From positions 22,184,803-22,248,802 of the forward strand of contig CM028339.1 of assembly GCA_016647705.1 (NCBI GenBank): 64,000 nt of DNA, in the 5' to 3' direction. The position numbers and the translations under genes were made by a program. A model generated the notes under the pieces. It did not search any database, had not been told where the DNA came from, and saw nothing but the letters and a program-made list of their open reading frames with translations. This document shows, piece by piece, positions 23,282-34,891 of the stretch (position 1 is its first letter; every line of letters starts with the position of its first letter). This DNA is from Eucommia ulmoides (taxonomy: Eukaryota > Streptophyta > Magnoliopsida > Garryales > Eucommiaceae).

Positions 23282-24439
23282 TCATACCCAATCTGTCCCA
23301 TCGCAATGGAAACAATTACTTTTGGGTTGAGAGTAGTCCTTATCTTTGGCATTCCATAACAGTGCCTTCCCAGATGAGGGTTTGTGACCCTCAACATCTT
23401 GATTTTGGGAGGATCCTTTATCACCCCCGCCTTTACCTAGATTGAACTTTTGGGGCTTGTCTTTCATTTTGGGTGCTTCATTCCATGAACTATAGTCGAT
23501 GAGCGATTCTACCTCGGCTATAGTGTCGGAGAGGTTTTGCACACCTCAACATCTTTAGTTCCATCTTTGCACAATTTTGCAATCCAGCAAGAAAGTAAAA
23601 CAATTTATCCTTATCGTCCATATCAAGGATTTCCATTGTTAGAGTGGTAAACTCTTTCATGTAGTCCAAGACAGACCCAATTAGCTCTAGCCAAAAAAGT
23701 TTACTCCTTGCTTCCACTTCGGTATTTTTCGGATAAAATTGTTTTTTGATTTCTCTTTTGAAATCATCAAATTTATCTATTACACACGTACCTTTCTAAA
23801 TCTCATCGTATTTTCGATGCCACCATAGTAGAGTTGTATCCATGAGGTACGTTACCACATTGTTGATTTTCGAGGCCTCACGTACCGTCCCTTTTTTAGT
23901 AAAATAACGTTCTAGCCTGTAAAGGAAGTTGTCCAGTTCTCAAGCATTCCACCTACCTGAGAAGTTGTTTGGTTTTGGAATGTCGACATCCAAGACCTCG
24001 CAAGTAGTAATAGTCCCCGACAATATCGTCCACTTGCAGAGAGTCCAATCCAATCAGGACTTCTCCAACTCAGACCGAATGTGGAGAGTTCGCCTTCGAA
24101 GTAACTTCTTAGGTTAGTAAATTCCAAGAAGACTTGGTCTCAAAGAGCACGTACATTTTCCCGTAGTGAACCACCAAGTTCGTTAAGGGACACCCGCATA
24201 GCTTCGTTGATCACTTGGTCCTCTGACTCTAAGCCTTGAAACTGTTGTCCCATGTCCTCGAAATCATACTTCACCTTCGCTATCATCCTGTCAAGGTAAG
24301 TCACCCTTCCATCAAGGTTTGAGACAGTGTCCTTAGACTTGGTTTTCTTACCTTGACGGATTGGGGGATGGTTCTCCTTCCGATCACGTTGCATTACTAA
24401 CTGCTTCGTAATCGATGTTTCAGTTAATGTCATTGCCAC
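23282..24439 (-). pseudogene. Chromovirus gag
   Basis: It starts at the ATG at 24439 (MAMTLTETSITKQL), 20 bases inside the PBS. The central retrotransposon gag domain reads ELIGSVLDYMKEFTTLTMEI and DKLFYFLAGLQNCAKMELK. The zinc knuckle CFHCDGTDWV-stop-ECP is near 23282, with a TGA or TAG where Ala/Arg is expected. Frameshifts at about 24130 and 23720 break it into three frames. Confidence 0.85.
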
Positions 24440-24460
24440 AGTCCAACCTCGACGCCTTGA

Positions 24461-24472
24461 GCTCTCATACCA
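24461..24472 (-). other. Primer-binding site of the chromovirus
   Basis: On the minus strand TGGTATGAGAGC lies two bases inside the 5' LTR, a one-base variant of the iMet-tRNA-complementary TGGTATCAGAGC. Confidence 0.85.
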
Positions 24473-24474
24473 GC

Positions 24475-25012
24475 TGTCACGAGCTTACTTTTTCCAAAGT
24501 AACTGTGCGATGCTTAGCTTTGATTCCAATCCCTTCGAAGTGCTAAGTTAACCTTACCAAAACTATCAACCAAACAAAGTATAATAATAAGGAAGCAAGG
24601 AAGGCTATGGAAAGCTAGAAAGCTTTGTGGAGAGAGAAAACAAAGGAGCTTGGGAGAATGAAAAACTTGTATTGCTATTCTCAACTTGGTGAGGAGCAAA
24701 TGAGCCTCCTCCCCCTTATATAGGCCAAGGGCCTTACAATGTACGACCGAGATCATTTCGATCTAATGGCTATTGTCAATCATCTAAATTGTTTCTACTA
24801 GATATTTACAAGGAAGATTTTAGAGTGGAAATTGTCTAGAAGGTTGGGAAAGACTATGGAGTCGTCTAAGGTACTCCAGAATTCTCTATAATATTCTAGA
24901 AACTCTCGAGCCTCCATGATAACCCTTTTCTCCACCCCTATATATACAAAACTTAGCCTCCATACTTGGAGAATTCCTCAAGTAAGGGTGCCAAGGTGTA
25001 AGGGATGTTACA
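24475..25012 (-). repeat. 5' LTR of the chromovirus
   Basis: 538 bp, begins TGTAACATCCCTTACACC at 25012 on the minus strand and ends CTCGTGACA at 24475. It pairs with 1916-2465. A TATA box TATATAAGG is at about 24714-24722 on the minus strand. Confidence 0.92.
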
Positions 25013-26194
25013 ACCCGCAACAAATGAGCATTTTAACAACAAATTAAGCACTTTAGTTCAATCTACTGCATTACAATTCACAAAAATCCACTTCAAACTT
25101 GCCTGCGTGCAGGGGTTATGCACTGCCATCATTAGACTCTTGACTTCTATTTTGTCGGTCACCAGTCACTTCATGAATGTAACTAAAAAAAATGCATGTT
25201 TGTAACTAAAAAAATGCTACCAAAAAAAAAATCTTTCATGTATGAATGTAAATAAATAAAAAATACTAAATACTAAATATTGATATGCATGAATGTAACT
25301 AAAAATACATATGAATATAGCTAAAAAAAATATATTAAAAAATGGCGGTTGGATGCCAGCGATCAGTGAGCAAGGGACCGCCGTGCAAAATTGCAATTTA
25401 GAGCATTCGACCACATAACTAAAAGATAAGGTAACACATAATCAAAATATTAAAAATCAAACTTCAATTAAGAAAGAGTTAAATCATTAATTACACCGTT
25501 TAATTGGAGCATTGACCCATTAATCATTATTTCTAACCAATGACTGCAGTGCAAGATAATTCAACTTCTGACATCTCACTAATGTTAAGCCCTGGGAAAA
25601 AAAATTCTCTCCCGACGTAACCAAAAGCAAGTTCTTCAAATCAGTTTTTCCTTCATGGTACCAGGGAATATGCTTAAAAGTAGGTACTTGTTCGGGCCCA
25701 ATAAAGTACTATTTGAAACTATTTTAAATTTAAAAAAACCAAAAATCTATCTTCCATTATCTAAGTTCATTCATCAGAAACATCAAATACAATAGGGATT
25801 AGTCTAATTAGTAAAAAAAAAAATCCATTTTTTTATTAACCAAGATTCGACTCTTCTGAAATATATTCTAAAAATTAAATATTAAATTTAATTCTTAATG
25901 CATCATACTGATGTTGAAAAGTGTGTCATTAACACTGTCACCACTTATTTGAACCCCCCAAAAAAGGGGAAAACATTCATTATAGGCTACAATAAAAAAC
26001 ATGCAAGTATATCACAAGTCTAACCCCCCCAAAAAAAACAATCGATCTGCCAAAACATGTTTTTCTCCCACAATTCCTCTTTTTTTGTGTGCGCGCGCTT
26101 TTTATCCATGAATACATTGGAAATGGGAAAAACCTCAGTTCTAAAACTGAAAACAAAATGGAAAAAAGGAAAAAAAATGGCCTCTCACAGACCT
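25013..26194. other. AT-rich intergenic DNA, 3' side of MRPL37
   Basis: No gene seen. 25170-25330 contains irregular repeats of GAATGTAACTAAAAA. The stretch nearest 26194 should hold the 3' UTR of MRPL37, but I could not fix a poly(A) signal. Confidence 0.6.
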
Positions 26195-26593
26195 TTAGTT
26201 CTTGGCCCTAACAGAGTTGTTCTCCTTGATCCGAGCCCGATTATCCAGCTTCACAAAGCGCTTCAATTCTTCGTAAGGCAGAGATTCAATTTTCTTCCTT
26301 CTCAGCTCGCTCAGAGCAGGACGTTTATCGATCAAATGCCAAAGCCAATCCGGATACTCAGAATCAGGCAATATCTTAGGGTCCGTGGCCTCCTTGAGTA
26401 TATTTGCACCAAAAACCGTAGTAGACTTCACTTCTTTGCCGATCAATGAGGCCTTTGGTGCGTCCGCTCCACCTCCTTTTGAGCCCTTTTTGGCTTTGCC
26501 ACCGGCTGAAAATGTTCGATTATAGCTGACAAGTCCGACCACCCTAGAGATGGTTATGCTTCTCAGTGGTCTGCTGATGCAACTAATTGCCAT
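26195..26593 (-). CDS. MRPL37: Mitochondrial large-subunit ribosomal protein mL54 (L37)
   Basis: A complete 132-residue frame, ATG at 26593 to stop at 26195, with no internal intron. Residues 1-40 form an Arg/Ser-rich, acid-poor presequence (MAISCISRPLRSITISR, then YNRTFSAGGKAKKGSKGGG), as expected for import into mitochondria. Residues 47-132 are the mL54/L37 domain: GKEVKSTTVFGANILKEATD, then SEYPDWLWHLIDKRPAL, SELRRKKIESLPYEELKR and a basic tail NRARIKENNSVRAKN. The protein is a component of the mitochondrial large ribosomal subunit near the L7/L12 stalk region. Length and composition match plant homologues. This is the only clearly intact host gene in the window. A splice acceptor (GATGCAG|GGACATTGAA) 12 bases before the ATG suggests a 5'-UTR intron. 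Confidence 0.93.
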   Translation of the reverse strand: MAISCISRPLRSITISRVVGLVSYNRTFSAGGKAKKGSKGGGADAPKASLIGKEVKSTTVFGANILKEATDPKILPDSEYPDWLWHLIDKRPALSELRRKKIESLPYEELKRFVKLDNRARIKENNSVRAKN

Positions 26594-26863
26594 TTCAATG
26601 TCCCTGCATCGTAACGGTTAATTGGAAGAATTATACCCAAAGCAAAACAAGTATTCAACCATTCAAACATGTTTTGTTTTTCCCTATTAAACCAAAACAA
26701 AAGAGCAACACTTTTTCTTCGATGCATAGCATATGTATATTGTCTGAAAAATGTTGAAACGGAAAAATAAACGGCGGATAAACAGTTAACAAATTATTGG
26801 ACATTTGGCAATCCCAATTTACCAATTTTTTGTTAGTGTTTAGTTCCATCAATTTGAAAACTT

Positions 26864-27266
26864 CGGTGATGTTTGGTTGTGTTTCTATTTTTCTATTTCT
26901 ACTTCCAATAAACTGAAATAGGATGAGATGGGATGAGATGAAAATTCTATTTCGTTCCGGAGGGTTGGGGGTGGAAATAGGTTTTGTGGAGGTGAATTGG
27001 AATCAATATTTTTTCATTTCTCACATTCTTAAGGAATTTAGCAAATAGTCCCAAATTACTCCTAAAAATTTGAAAACAAAAACATGTTTACTAAACACAT
27101 CTCTATACATTAATCTCAAAAATTTGATAGCAAATAGTCCCAAATTACTCCCAAAAATTTAAAAACAAAAACGTATTTACTAAACACATTTCTGTACATT
27201 AATCCCAAAAATTTGAAAGCAGAAACAAAAATCAAAGAACAAAAATAGTAACCAAATGGGGCCTCA
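26864..27266. mobile_element. MITE-like repeat
   Basis: Inverted ends: GATGTTTGGTTGTGTTTC..TATTTTT at the left, AAAAATAGTAACCAAATGGGGCC at the right. About 400 bp, non-coding, resembling hAT-type MITEs that end in GGGCC..TTTGGTT. Target duplication could not be fixed. Confidence 0.4.
27041..27218. repeat. 89-bp tandem duplication
   Basis: GCAAATAGTCCCAAATTACTCC begins at 27041 and again at 27130; both units include TTACTAAACACAT and ACATTAAT. It lies inside the MITE-like repeat. Confidence 0.85.
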
Positions 27267-28431
27267 ATATGTAGTCCTATAATTTTATAATGCCGAAAAT
27301 ATGCCAGCTAATCATAACAGACTAGTAACTTACAAGTCCAATTAGGACTAAAATTAATTATTAAAGTCAACGGGATATTATTTAAAATTCAGATAAAAGA
27401 TGGGATGTAATATTTCTCATCCGTCAAATATTAATGAATATTAATGAACAATTAGCACATGAGAATATTGGAAAGGCTTCAAATATTTTTGACAGTGGTA
27501 TTTACCGGAACCTGGAACCTGGAACCTGCAACAGAACGCCATATAATTCAACAATACGATTTTCATACTAGAACCATTGATCAATGCTATGGCTTGGTCT
27601 AAGCATCAAACGATCTTTACCATTAAAAACAGATATATAAACACTATACATTTTCCCATTGGAAACCTAAATGTAGATATAAGTTCAGAACAAATAAGAG
27701 AAACACTGCAAAACAATTAAAATTCCATAGTTTAAAAAAAATGTTTGTTCAGCTTCCAGGCAGTAACATCAAATACAATTTCATGCTTAATTTCTTCAAA
27801 GTTCCACCAAAGGACACTACTATCAAACTAACTTTCTAAAACGAGGAAACCCTAGAACCAAAGGCTCTTACTAACCACACATGGAGGGAAAATACCGGCC
27901 TCATCCAAAACCAAGTCGCCACATGACTCGGGTAGATCAGACACGAATTGTCCTCCAAGGAATTATCACCTTAGTGACATTTATAGCTTCACAAAAGCCT
28001 TTTGAATAATTCGCCCTTCATGCACAGGTCAGTAAGAAACTAACAATAACCCCAAAATATGAATCCCAGAAACAAAATGGCAAAAGAAGCACTGGGTGTC
28101 CAACGATGTATCTTTTAGCATTACATGAAACGTAAATAACATGGTTAATGAATTCAATGAGAAACTAATACTCCATCTTATCCGCCGATATGCCAACTTA
28201 AGAGCAAGAGTCGTTCATGAATTAAGGGAGTCAAAACCACAATTCAGAAGAACATTAGAGATCAACGAATTGGTACAATCATTCCAAAACATCGTACACT
28301 GGCGTTCTGGAACGCTAAGGCAATCTGAAAATTTAACTAATAATTTTTTATTTGTAAAAGTTCCTTAATTATGCTTTGTCATTATGTGTCACTAATGATT
28401 CCATTCTCAAACTAAATGTTATATATATATA
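27267..28431. other. Non-coding stretch upstream of MRPL37
   Basis: No clear gene. The plus-strand open frame at 28141-28368 (75 codons) has no recognised motif, and codon usage does not look convincing. On the minus strand 27850-28130 is mildly richer in GC (GGTTCTAGGGTTTCCTCG) and could be an alternative leader exon; this is a guess. Confidence 0.45.
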
Positions 28432-28466
28432 CAACAACAATAACAACAACTAAGCCTTTGTCCTAC

Positions 28467-30227
28467 TTATGTAGGGTCGGCTACATGAATCCATTTACGC
28501 CATAGTGATCGATCAAGCGTTATCCCCTCTATCAGGTTTAATGTCATCAAATCATTTATAGTAGCCTCGTTCAACGTCTTTTTAAGTTTACCTCTCCCTC
28601 TAGTAGCCCCCTGCACTTGAATTAAATCACATTTTCTCACTGGTGCTTCTATAGGTCTTTTATGCACATGCCCAAACCATCGTAAACAATTCTCTCTAAT
28701 TTTCTCTTCGATGGGTGCTATTCTTAAATTCTCTTTAATAGTTTCATTCTTAATTTTATCCATTCTCGTCTTCCCACTCATCTACCGTAGTATCCTCATT
28801 TCTGTCACCCCAATTTTCTGAACATAATCCATTTTTACCGCCCAACATTTAGAACCATACAGAAGTGCTGGTCTTATAGTAGTCTTGTAAAATTTTCCTT
28901 TAAATTTCATCGGAATCCTACGATCACAAATCACCCCAACTGCACTTTAACCAACCTGCCTTGACTCTATGCGTAATATCCTCCTCGATTTCGCCATTGT
29001 TCTGAATCATTGAACCTATATATCTAAAATGATCAACTTTCGCCATCTCATCTCCAATTTTGACCGCTCCACCATCTCTTCGGGCATTACTAAAATTGCA
29101 ATATATGTATTTCGTCTTACTTCTGCTAACCTATAAACCTTTAAACTCTACAGCTTTTCTCCATCTTTCTAACTTAGTATTAAGACCTATTCTACTTTCG
29201 CCAACTAATACGATGTCATCCGCAAACAATATACTCCAAGGTATTCCATCTTGAATATATTTTGTGAGCTCATCCATCACTAGAACGAAGAGGTAAGGAC
29301 TTAAAGATGATCCTTGATGTAAGCCTATATTAATAAGAAATGCACAAGTATCGCTTCCTCCTGTTCAAATACTAGTGACTATACCTTCATACATATTCTT
29401 AATTACCTCAATGTACACATTGGATACATATTTCTTTTCTAGGACCCACCACAAAACTTCTCTGGGTACTCCAATCATAAGCTTTTTCTAGATCCACAAA
29501 TACCAAATATAAATCTCTCTTCTTTTCTTTATATTTTTTCATTAATCTCCTGAATAAATAGATAATTTTAGTGGTTGATCGGCTGGGCATATATCCAAAT
29601 TGGTTCTCTTCTATCTCGTTTCATGTTTTATTCTATATTTTATCATTTTTTCCTAAAATTTCATAATATGACTCATAAGTTTTATACCCCGATAGTTCGT
29701 GCAACTTTGAACATCTCCTTTATTTTTATAGATAGGCACTAAAATACTCTTTTTTTAGTCGTCAAACATTCTCTTGATCCTTAAAATGTCATTGAAAGTC
29801 TAGTCAACCACTCTATCCTAATATCCCCCAAACTTTTTCACACCTCTATAGGGATTTCATCTGTTCATACTGCTTTTCCAATCCTCATCTTCCTTAGTGT
29901 TATTCTAACTTCCGAACCCCTAATTCTTCTATAAAACCTATAAATCTTATCTGAATATAAACTAGGAAACTCTAGTCCAGATTCTCCGGCGTCATTATCA
30001 TTAAATAAATGATAAAAATAAATTCTCCATCATTCCATAATCTCCTCATCTTTCACCAATACCTTTTCATCAGTATCTTTGATGCATCTAACACTTCCAA
30101 TATATCTAGTCTTTCGTTCACTTCGCCTAGCAAGTTTAAATATCTCTCTCTCTCCCTCTTTTATATCTAACTTTTGATACAAATTATCATACGCCCTAAA
30201 CTTTGATTCCTTAATTACTTTTCTCAC
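28467..30227 (-). pseudogene. RTE reverse transcriptase region
   Basis: Reads, in order on the minus strand: KFRAYDNLYQKLDIKEGER and FKLARRSERKTR (N-terminal of RT), RSTTKIIYLFRRLMKKYKEK, DLEKAYD, the catalytic FADD, DHFRYIGSMI, and the terminal segment RMDKIKNETIKENL to DRSLWRKWIHVADP. Catalytic Asp residues are kept but several stops and shifts are present. Confidence 0.9.
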
Positions 30228-30520
30228 CTCTGTTTTGCATGTTTATACTTCTCCAAACTCTTCCGATTTCGATATTTTGTCATTCTTTTTAAGCTATTTT
30301 TTTTGTCCCGAACGGCTTTTTGGACCTCCTCATTCCGTCACCAACTTTCTTTATATCGTGGTCCTCCTCCTCTACAAACTCCTAAAACTTCTCTTCATAT
30401 TTCTCTAATACGACTTGCCCTATCCATCCACATTTTGTTCACATTCTCATGTCTCTTCCATAACTTATCATTGCTAATTTTATCCTTAAACAACTCCATC
30501 TTTTCATCTCTTAGATCTCT

Positions 30521-31511
30521 CTAACGTATCCTTACATACCTACTTATCTTAGACTCCCGTTTCCACCCTTGAAACTTCAGATAAGTGACCATTAGTCTAT
30601 ATTGGATAGCAATACTCTCTCTGGGTATGACTTTACAGTGCTTACATATTAACCAATCACTCGTTCTAGTAAGGACAAAATATATCTGACTATTTCTCTG
30701 ACCACTCTTAAATGTGATAAGGTGCTCATCCTTCTTCCTAAAACATTCATTTAGAAGAACTAAATCATACGTCATAGAAAAATCTAAAATTATATCACCC
30801 ATTGCATTCTTCTCTCCAAATTCATAACCATCATTTAATTTTTCGAAAGTCCCTATTTTCTTCCCGATATGTCCATTCAAGTCTCCTCCAATAAATATTT
30901 TTTCTTGGTTAGGTATACTTTGAACAACTTCGTCCATCTTCTCTCAAAATTCTCGCCTAACATTTTCTTGCAGTCCAACATGGGGAGTATACACACTAAT
31001 AACGTTAATCACCTCCCCTCCAATTACCAGCTTCATAATCATCATCATATCACCAATTCTCCTAATATCAACAACACTATCCTTTAAATCCCTATCTACC
31101 ATGATGCCCACCTCATTCCTATATTTGTCCTTCCCCGTATACCATAATTTATATCCCGTACTCTCAATCTCTAGACCTCTCTCAAGCCCACTTAGTTTCC
31201 TGCAAGCATTGAATATTAATCTTCTTCTTACTCGTTATGTCCACTAATTCTCGAGCCTTACCCGTCGGCGTTCCTATATTCCAAGTTGCCAACCTACGCC
31301 TATTCTCATGGACTAACTTCTTTTTCCGTAGCCGTCCGCCATAATGCGGCAACTCTCTCTCATTTGACACCGTATACGGGCGAAAATACGGCGCGTCGCT
31401 TCTGGGTGATGCCCTAGCACACTCTCTCCTATTATTCACTACATCCGGGCGGTGGAAATGTAGTGCGTTGCTAGTAAGGAATGCCTCAACGTTTAATGTA
31501 TTTGGATTCAT
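30521..31511 (-). pseudogene. RTE AP-endonuclease region
   Basis: Starts near 31511 and contains WNIGTPTGKARELVD and CLQETKWA, the first metal-binding Glu motif of APE-type endonucleases, then GGDLNGHIG and DFSMTYDLVLLNECF. The final SDH motif is not visible because of decay. Confidence 0.88.
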
Positions 31512-31647
31512 ATCATAAAAGTTTTGACAAAGTTTTCTGCTGGTTGTCAGCTACCTAATGCAACCCTCCTCATTTACCCGAGTTTAGGACCGGCTGTGTA
31601 TAAAGAATAAAGCATCAAACCCCACAGGCTATGTGTCAGCTACCTAA

Positions 31648-33473
31648 TATATATATATCATTGAAGTATTACATTTTTCATGTTTCAAATATTGTGGAAT
31701 ACCTTGGCGTTCACATTTTAGGCTACATAGCAAACCTTGTTCCAGTAAAAGTCACATACTGAAACATTCAGCCTTCCTGGTAACATTGATCTAGACATCT
31801 ACTAGCTCAAGAAAGTAAAATTTGTATCCAACTGAGGCTTTCTATACCATTTCAACTTTCTTTTCTCTTTCCAAAACAAATAAATAACATTAAATTGTAT
31901 GTGACATACAACACCAATTTGAAATAAGTTTTTCATTTAGTAGAATTAAATCAATCTCAAAATGTAATATGAGAAACACAATCGTAGAAACATAAACCAG
32001 GATGATAAACTTAAGCATCCAGATTAGTCAATTGAAATTTGCATCTTAAAATTTTCGCTATAACAGAACTCTCTAAATTAACCAGTTCTGAACCTGATCA
32101 ACAAATTAATCATTTAAGTACATATTAGGGAATCTCATATCCTTAGCAATTTTCAATGGTTTCAATAGAACTAAACCAACAAAATTGTCTTACAATTGCT
32201 TTTTCTAAGAAATAATCCTAGTAACTCAATCTTTGAAATGATATACAATACTACTAGCATACACCCCGTGGCTAATGTCACTACTAAAATTCAATGTCGT
32301 AAAGGCATTCGTGGGGCTTGCCCAGAGGCGAGGCAGTCCTAAACTACCCCAAGTCGATGTATATTTACGATATTTTTAATATATTCAATATTTTTTCATG
32401 TATAATATTTTTATAATATTAAAAATTTATGTATCTCGAGGCTTACGCCTTGCCTTGAACATGTTATGTATCCCGGGGCTTACACCCCACGTCTCAAGGC
32501 TTACGCCTTGCCCCGAACATGTTAAAACACCCTATAACACTGCTAAAATTACACTGTTGTTTTTCATTTCCCTTGCTCAATGGGTTGTTGCATCATTTCA
32601 TTCTAGATAACTATCCTGGTTGGATTTGGTGTCAAAATAAAATACCTAAAATTAAAGCCACCAAAATTTTACACACAAAAAAGCATCGCATAATTATATA
32701 AGTACAACTATAATATGTATTTTGATGCCAAAATTGACATGTGACTTGGTGCATGTAATATTGTCGATATAAAATCATCCACCATGTATAAATTGTCAAA
32801 ATGATCAATGCAAATACAATAATAGCACGTAACTAATCATTCACGAAACCGAAAGAAATGAGAGAAAGAACGAGAAAAAAAATCTCAATGAGCCTAACTC
32901 TATTGCCTAACCCAGTATCCTCTTTGATGACTCATCTTTAATCACTAAATAAAGGTTTCTTTTGGAATTAATTTCAATTGTAATGTAATTGAATATATAA
33001 TCAAGCACGGATTACTCCCCGTTGCATGAAATATAATTCAAGTCGTACATAATTAGTCATCAAAATGCACAATTTTTTCAAGAACATGGTAATATAACCA
33101 ATGGCTAAAAGAACCTTAATTAACCATAGTTCAAAACATCCATATTTATAGAGATCGCTGAATTAAAATACTCATGTAAGTTTGATAAATAGCCCTAATC
33201 ACAAATCTAACAATAGTTTTAGACAAATATGAGAGAAATAATACGCAAAAAAAATAATAATCTTAACCCTAGATGAGAGGGAGAGGAGTGCATGTGTGTG
33301 TGTGTGAAGGGAGGACAGAAGAAGAAGACTTGTGGTGATGGAGCAAGAGGGGAAGAGGCTGGCAGTCATGTTTAAGCATGGGTGAGGCTTATTGTGGTGG
33401 CTCAATTTGTGACAGTGGTTGCTGCGATGACAATAGGGACCTGGGGTGGGGGCTCTTCAGTCTTCTGCGTGGA

Positions 33474-33475
<2 letters not shown>
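31648..33475. other. AT-rich non-coding DNA
   Basis: No gene supported. At 32432-32525 a ~75-bp segment carries GGCTTACGCCTTGCC..GAACATGTTA twice, a short dispersed-repeat-like motif. The rest is AT-rich and may be intron of MRPL37. Confidence 0.5.

Positions 33476-33509
<34 letters not shown>
33476..33509. repeat. (GA)n microsatellite
   Basis: About 17 GA dinucleotides in a row, directly followed by three GGTG units. Confidence 0.97.
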
Positions 33510-33514
<5 letters not shown>

Positions 33515-33752
33515 TGGGTGGCCATCGGTCTTTGGAGTGAATGAGGAGAGGGCTTGAAGAGTTCAGGGGAAACATTTTCACGAACATTTGTCAGACACTA
33601 AAATGATAAATAACTATGCTAACTCCAGGAACAGAAACAGTGGTTATCGGCAAGACAGAAAATTTTCGCGACTAATTTGATAAAGATCATCACATTTCAA
33701 CAAGAAAGTCGAATTCTTAAAGACAGATTGTGAGGGATTAGGTTAAACATAC

Positions 33753-33960
33753 CTGAATTCGGATTGCGCAACACCAAATGATGAATTTTTTGTTATGAAT
33801 ATACCGAAATTACTGATATATATTCATGATAGAACTCTGATAGAACAATTGTTCATGAAATTTTGCGAGCATCAGTTTATCCTCCACCTCCGATGGCTGG
33901 CGGTTCTCCCAGTTGCCGAATCGCGGGCCTGGGCACGATTGTATTTTTATTAAGGGAGAT
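33753..33960 (-). other. Candidate 5' leader exon of MRPL37
   Basis: On the minus strand a locally GC-rich stretch (GCCCAGGCCCGCGATTCGGC, then AACCGCCAGCCATCGGAGG) leads to GAATTCAG|GTATGTTTAAC, a strong plant-type splice donor at 33752. No long frame follows, so it would be a 5'-UTR exon. It could splice to the acceptor before the MRPL37 ATG at about 26606. This is an inference; an unrelated transcript is the alternative. Confidence 0.35.
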
Positions 33961-34041
33961 TTATTTTGGGCCCCAAATTCACATATTCTACAGTTTTACC
34001 CCATCAAGTAAAATTAATTTACCAATATCCCATACTAGTTT

Positions 34042-34886
34042 TGTTGCTGCAGAAACTAGAAAGGAATGAATTTACCGAAATTACTTGGGTTGAGTCGCAG
34101 ATCAGGTCACTCTCTTTAAGACGTTTCACGGCTCTGCCCAAATATGTGCAAGTAATATCACAGCCTCGTCATTCCCAGGATAAAACAGTCTAAAAATCAT
34201 GTTTTTTTAGGACTTTCTCTGCACAATAGAAGTCCTTAAAACTGAACACCCACAGATTGTTCGGAATGCGAACAGACTGCTCGGAACACTGTTTAAAAAT
34301 CGAAATAAAAATACGAACAAACTGATCGAATGAATTGGTATAGACTGATCGTTGGAAAGTAAAAGTGATTGAAAAGCAAACTGATCGGGAAAAAAAAAAA
34401 AAAAAAAACTGTGCAGTTTATAATTTTTCGAAAGAACTGTGCAGTTTCTGATATTTTTTTGTGTGTCTCAAAATAAATGCAAATGTCTGTATTTATAGGC
34501 AAGAAGAATTGAAGCAAAACGTTGGAAAACAGTTTGAAAAACGTAACGTTTGCGTTTGGAAACGGTTCAAAATAAAATTAATATTTTATTAAATAAATTT
34601 TGTCCAAAAATATATGTAAGTGTCACCTCACCTCTCGGCACGGTCGGACAGATGGCGGCAGTAGCGCGTGCGTGTGGTAAACCAATAGGGACGTAACTCC
34701 TCTCCCCTCCACAAAATGTGGGTACTCCTTGGGGCACACCCCAAGTATCTCACCTATCCCCTATTATACTCCTCTAGACCCCTTCTCCCAAGCAATGTGG
34801 GATAAAGGAAAAGAGGAAAAAACTTTGACACTTACATTTTTTTTTATATCTAAATTAAATAAAAAAAAAAATATTATGTTCCAACA
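34042..34886 (-). mobile_element. Solo LTR, 845 bp
   Basis: On the minus strand it begins TGTTGGAACATAATA and ends CTGCAGCAACA. A perfect 5-bp duplication AGTTT flanks it (34037-34041 and 34887-34891). It carries CCCACATTGCTTGGGAGAAG near its start, a motif common in plant Copia LTRs, and a TATA box GCCTATAAATACAG at about 34486-34499. No internal domain remains. Lineage is uncertain (Copia likely). Confidence 0.9.
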
Positions 34887-34891
34887 AGTTT

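Larger units (their letters stand above)
1916..25012 (-). mobile_element. Ty3 chromovirus LTR retrotransposon, split by later insertions
   Basis: A minus-strand Ty3 element. Its 5' LTR is at 24475-25012, followed inward by a tRNA-iMet-like PBS, then decayed gag, protease, reverse transcriptase, RNase H, integrase and a C-terminal chromodomain, a polypurine tract, and the 3' LTR at 1916-2465. The domain order and the chromodomain place it in the plant chromoviruses; the IN and chromodomain style resembles Galadriel-type elements, but I cannot assign the clade firmly. It is interrupted by a SIRE-like Copia element (2687-18478) and by a solo LTR (19225-20808). With these removed it is about 5.7 kb, a normal length. 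Target duplication is not clean: only ACCC is shared at the two outer edges. All reading frames carry stops and shifts, so it is inactive. Confidence 0.9.
28432..31647 (-). mobile_element. RTE-type LINE, nearly full length, decayed
   Basis: Minus-strand non-LTR retrotransposon. The 5' end contains GTAAATGAGGAGGGTTGCA, typical of plant RTE leaders. The AP-endonuclease begins RRLATWNIGT (about 31310) with QCLQETKWA, and continues FIGGDLNGHIG (30890). RT has DLYLVFVDLEKAYD (29515) and an intact active site LFADDIVLVGE (about 29220). The C-terminus has LRWFGHVHKRPIEAPVRKC (28690). The 3' end is GTAGCCGACCC...AGTTGTTGTTATTGTTGTTG, the TTG-rich tail diagnostic of plant RTE. Flanks are both (AT)n, so the target duplication is ambiguous. 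Stops and frameshifts inactivate it. It lies in the proposed first intron of MRPL37. Confidence 0.93.

Noticed and set aside
28141..28368. 75-codon plus-strand frame with a charged N-terminus
   Set aside because: No recognisable motif, no splice or promoter context, and it is isolated next to a LINE tail.
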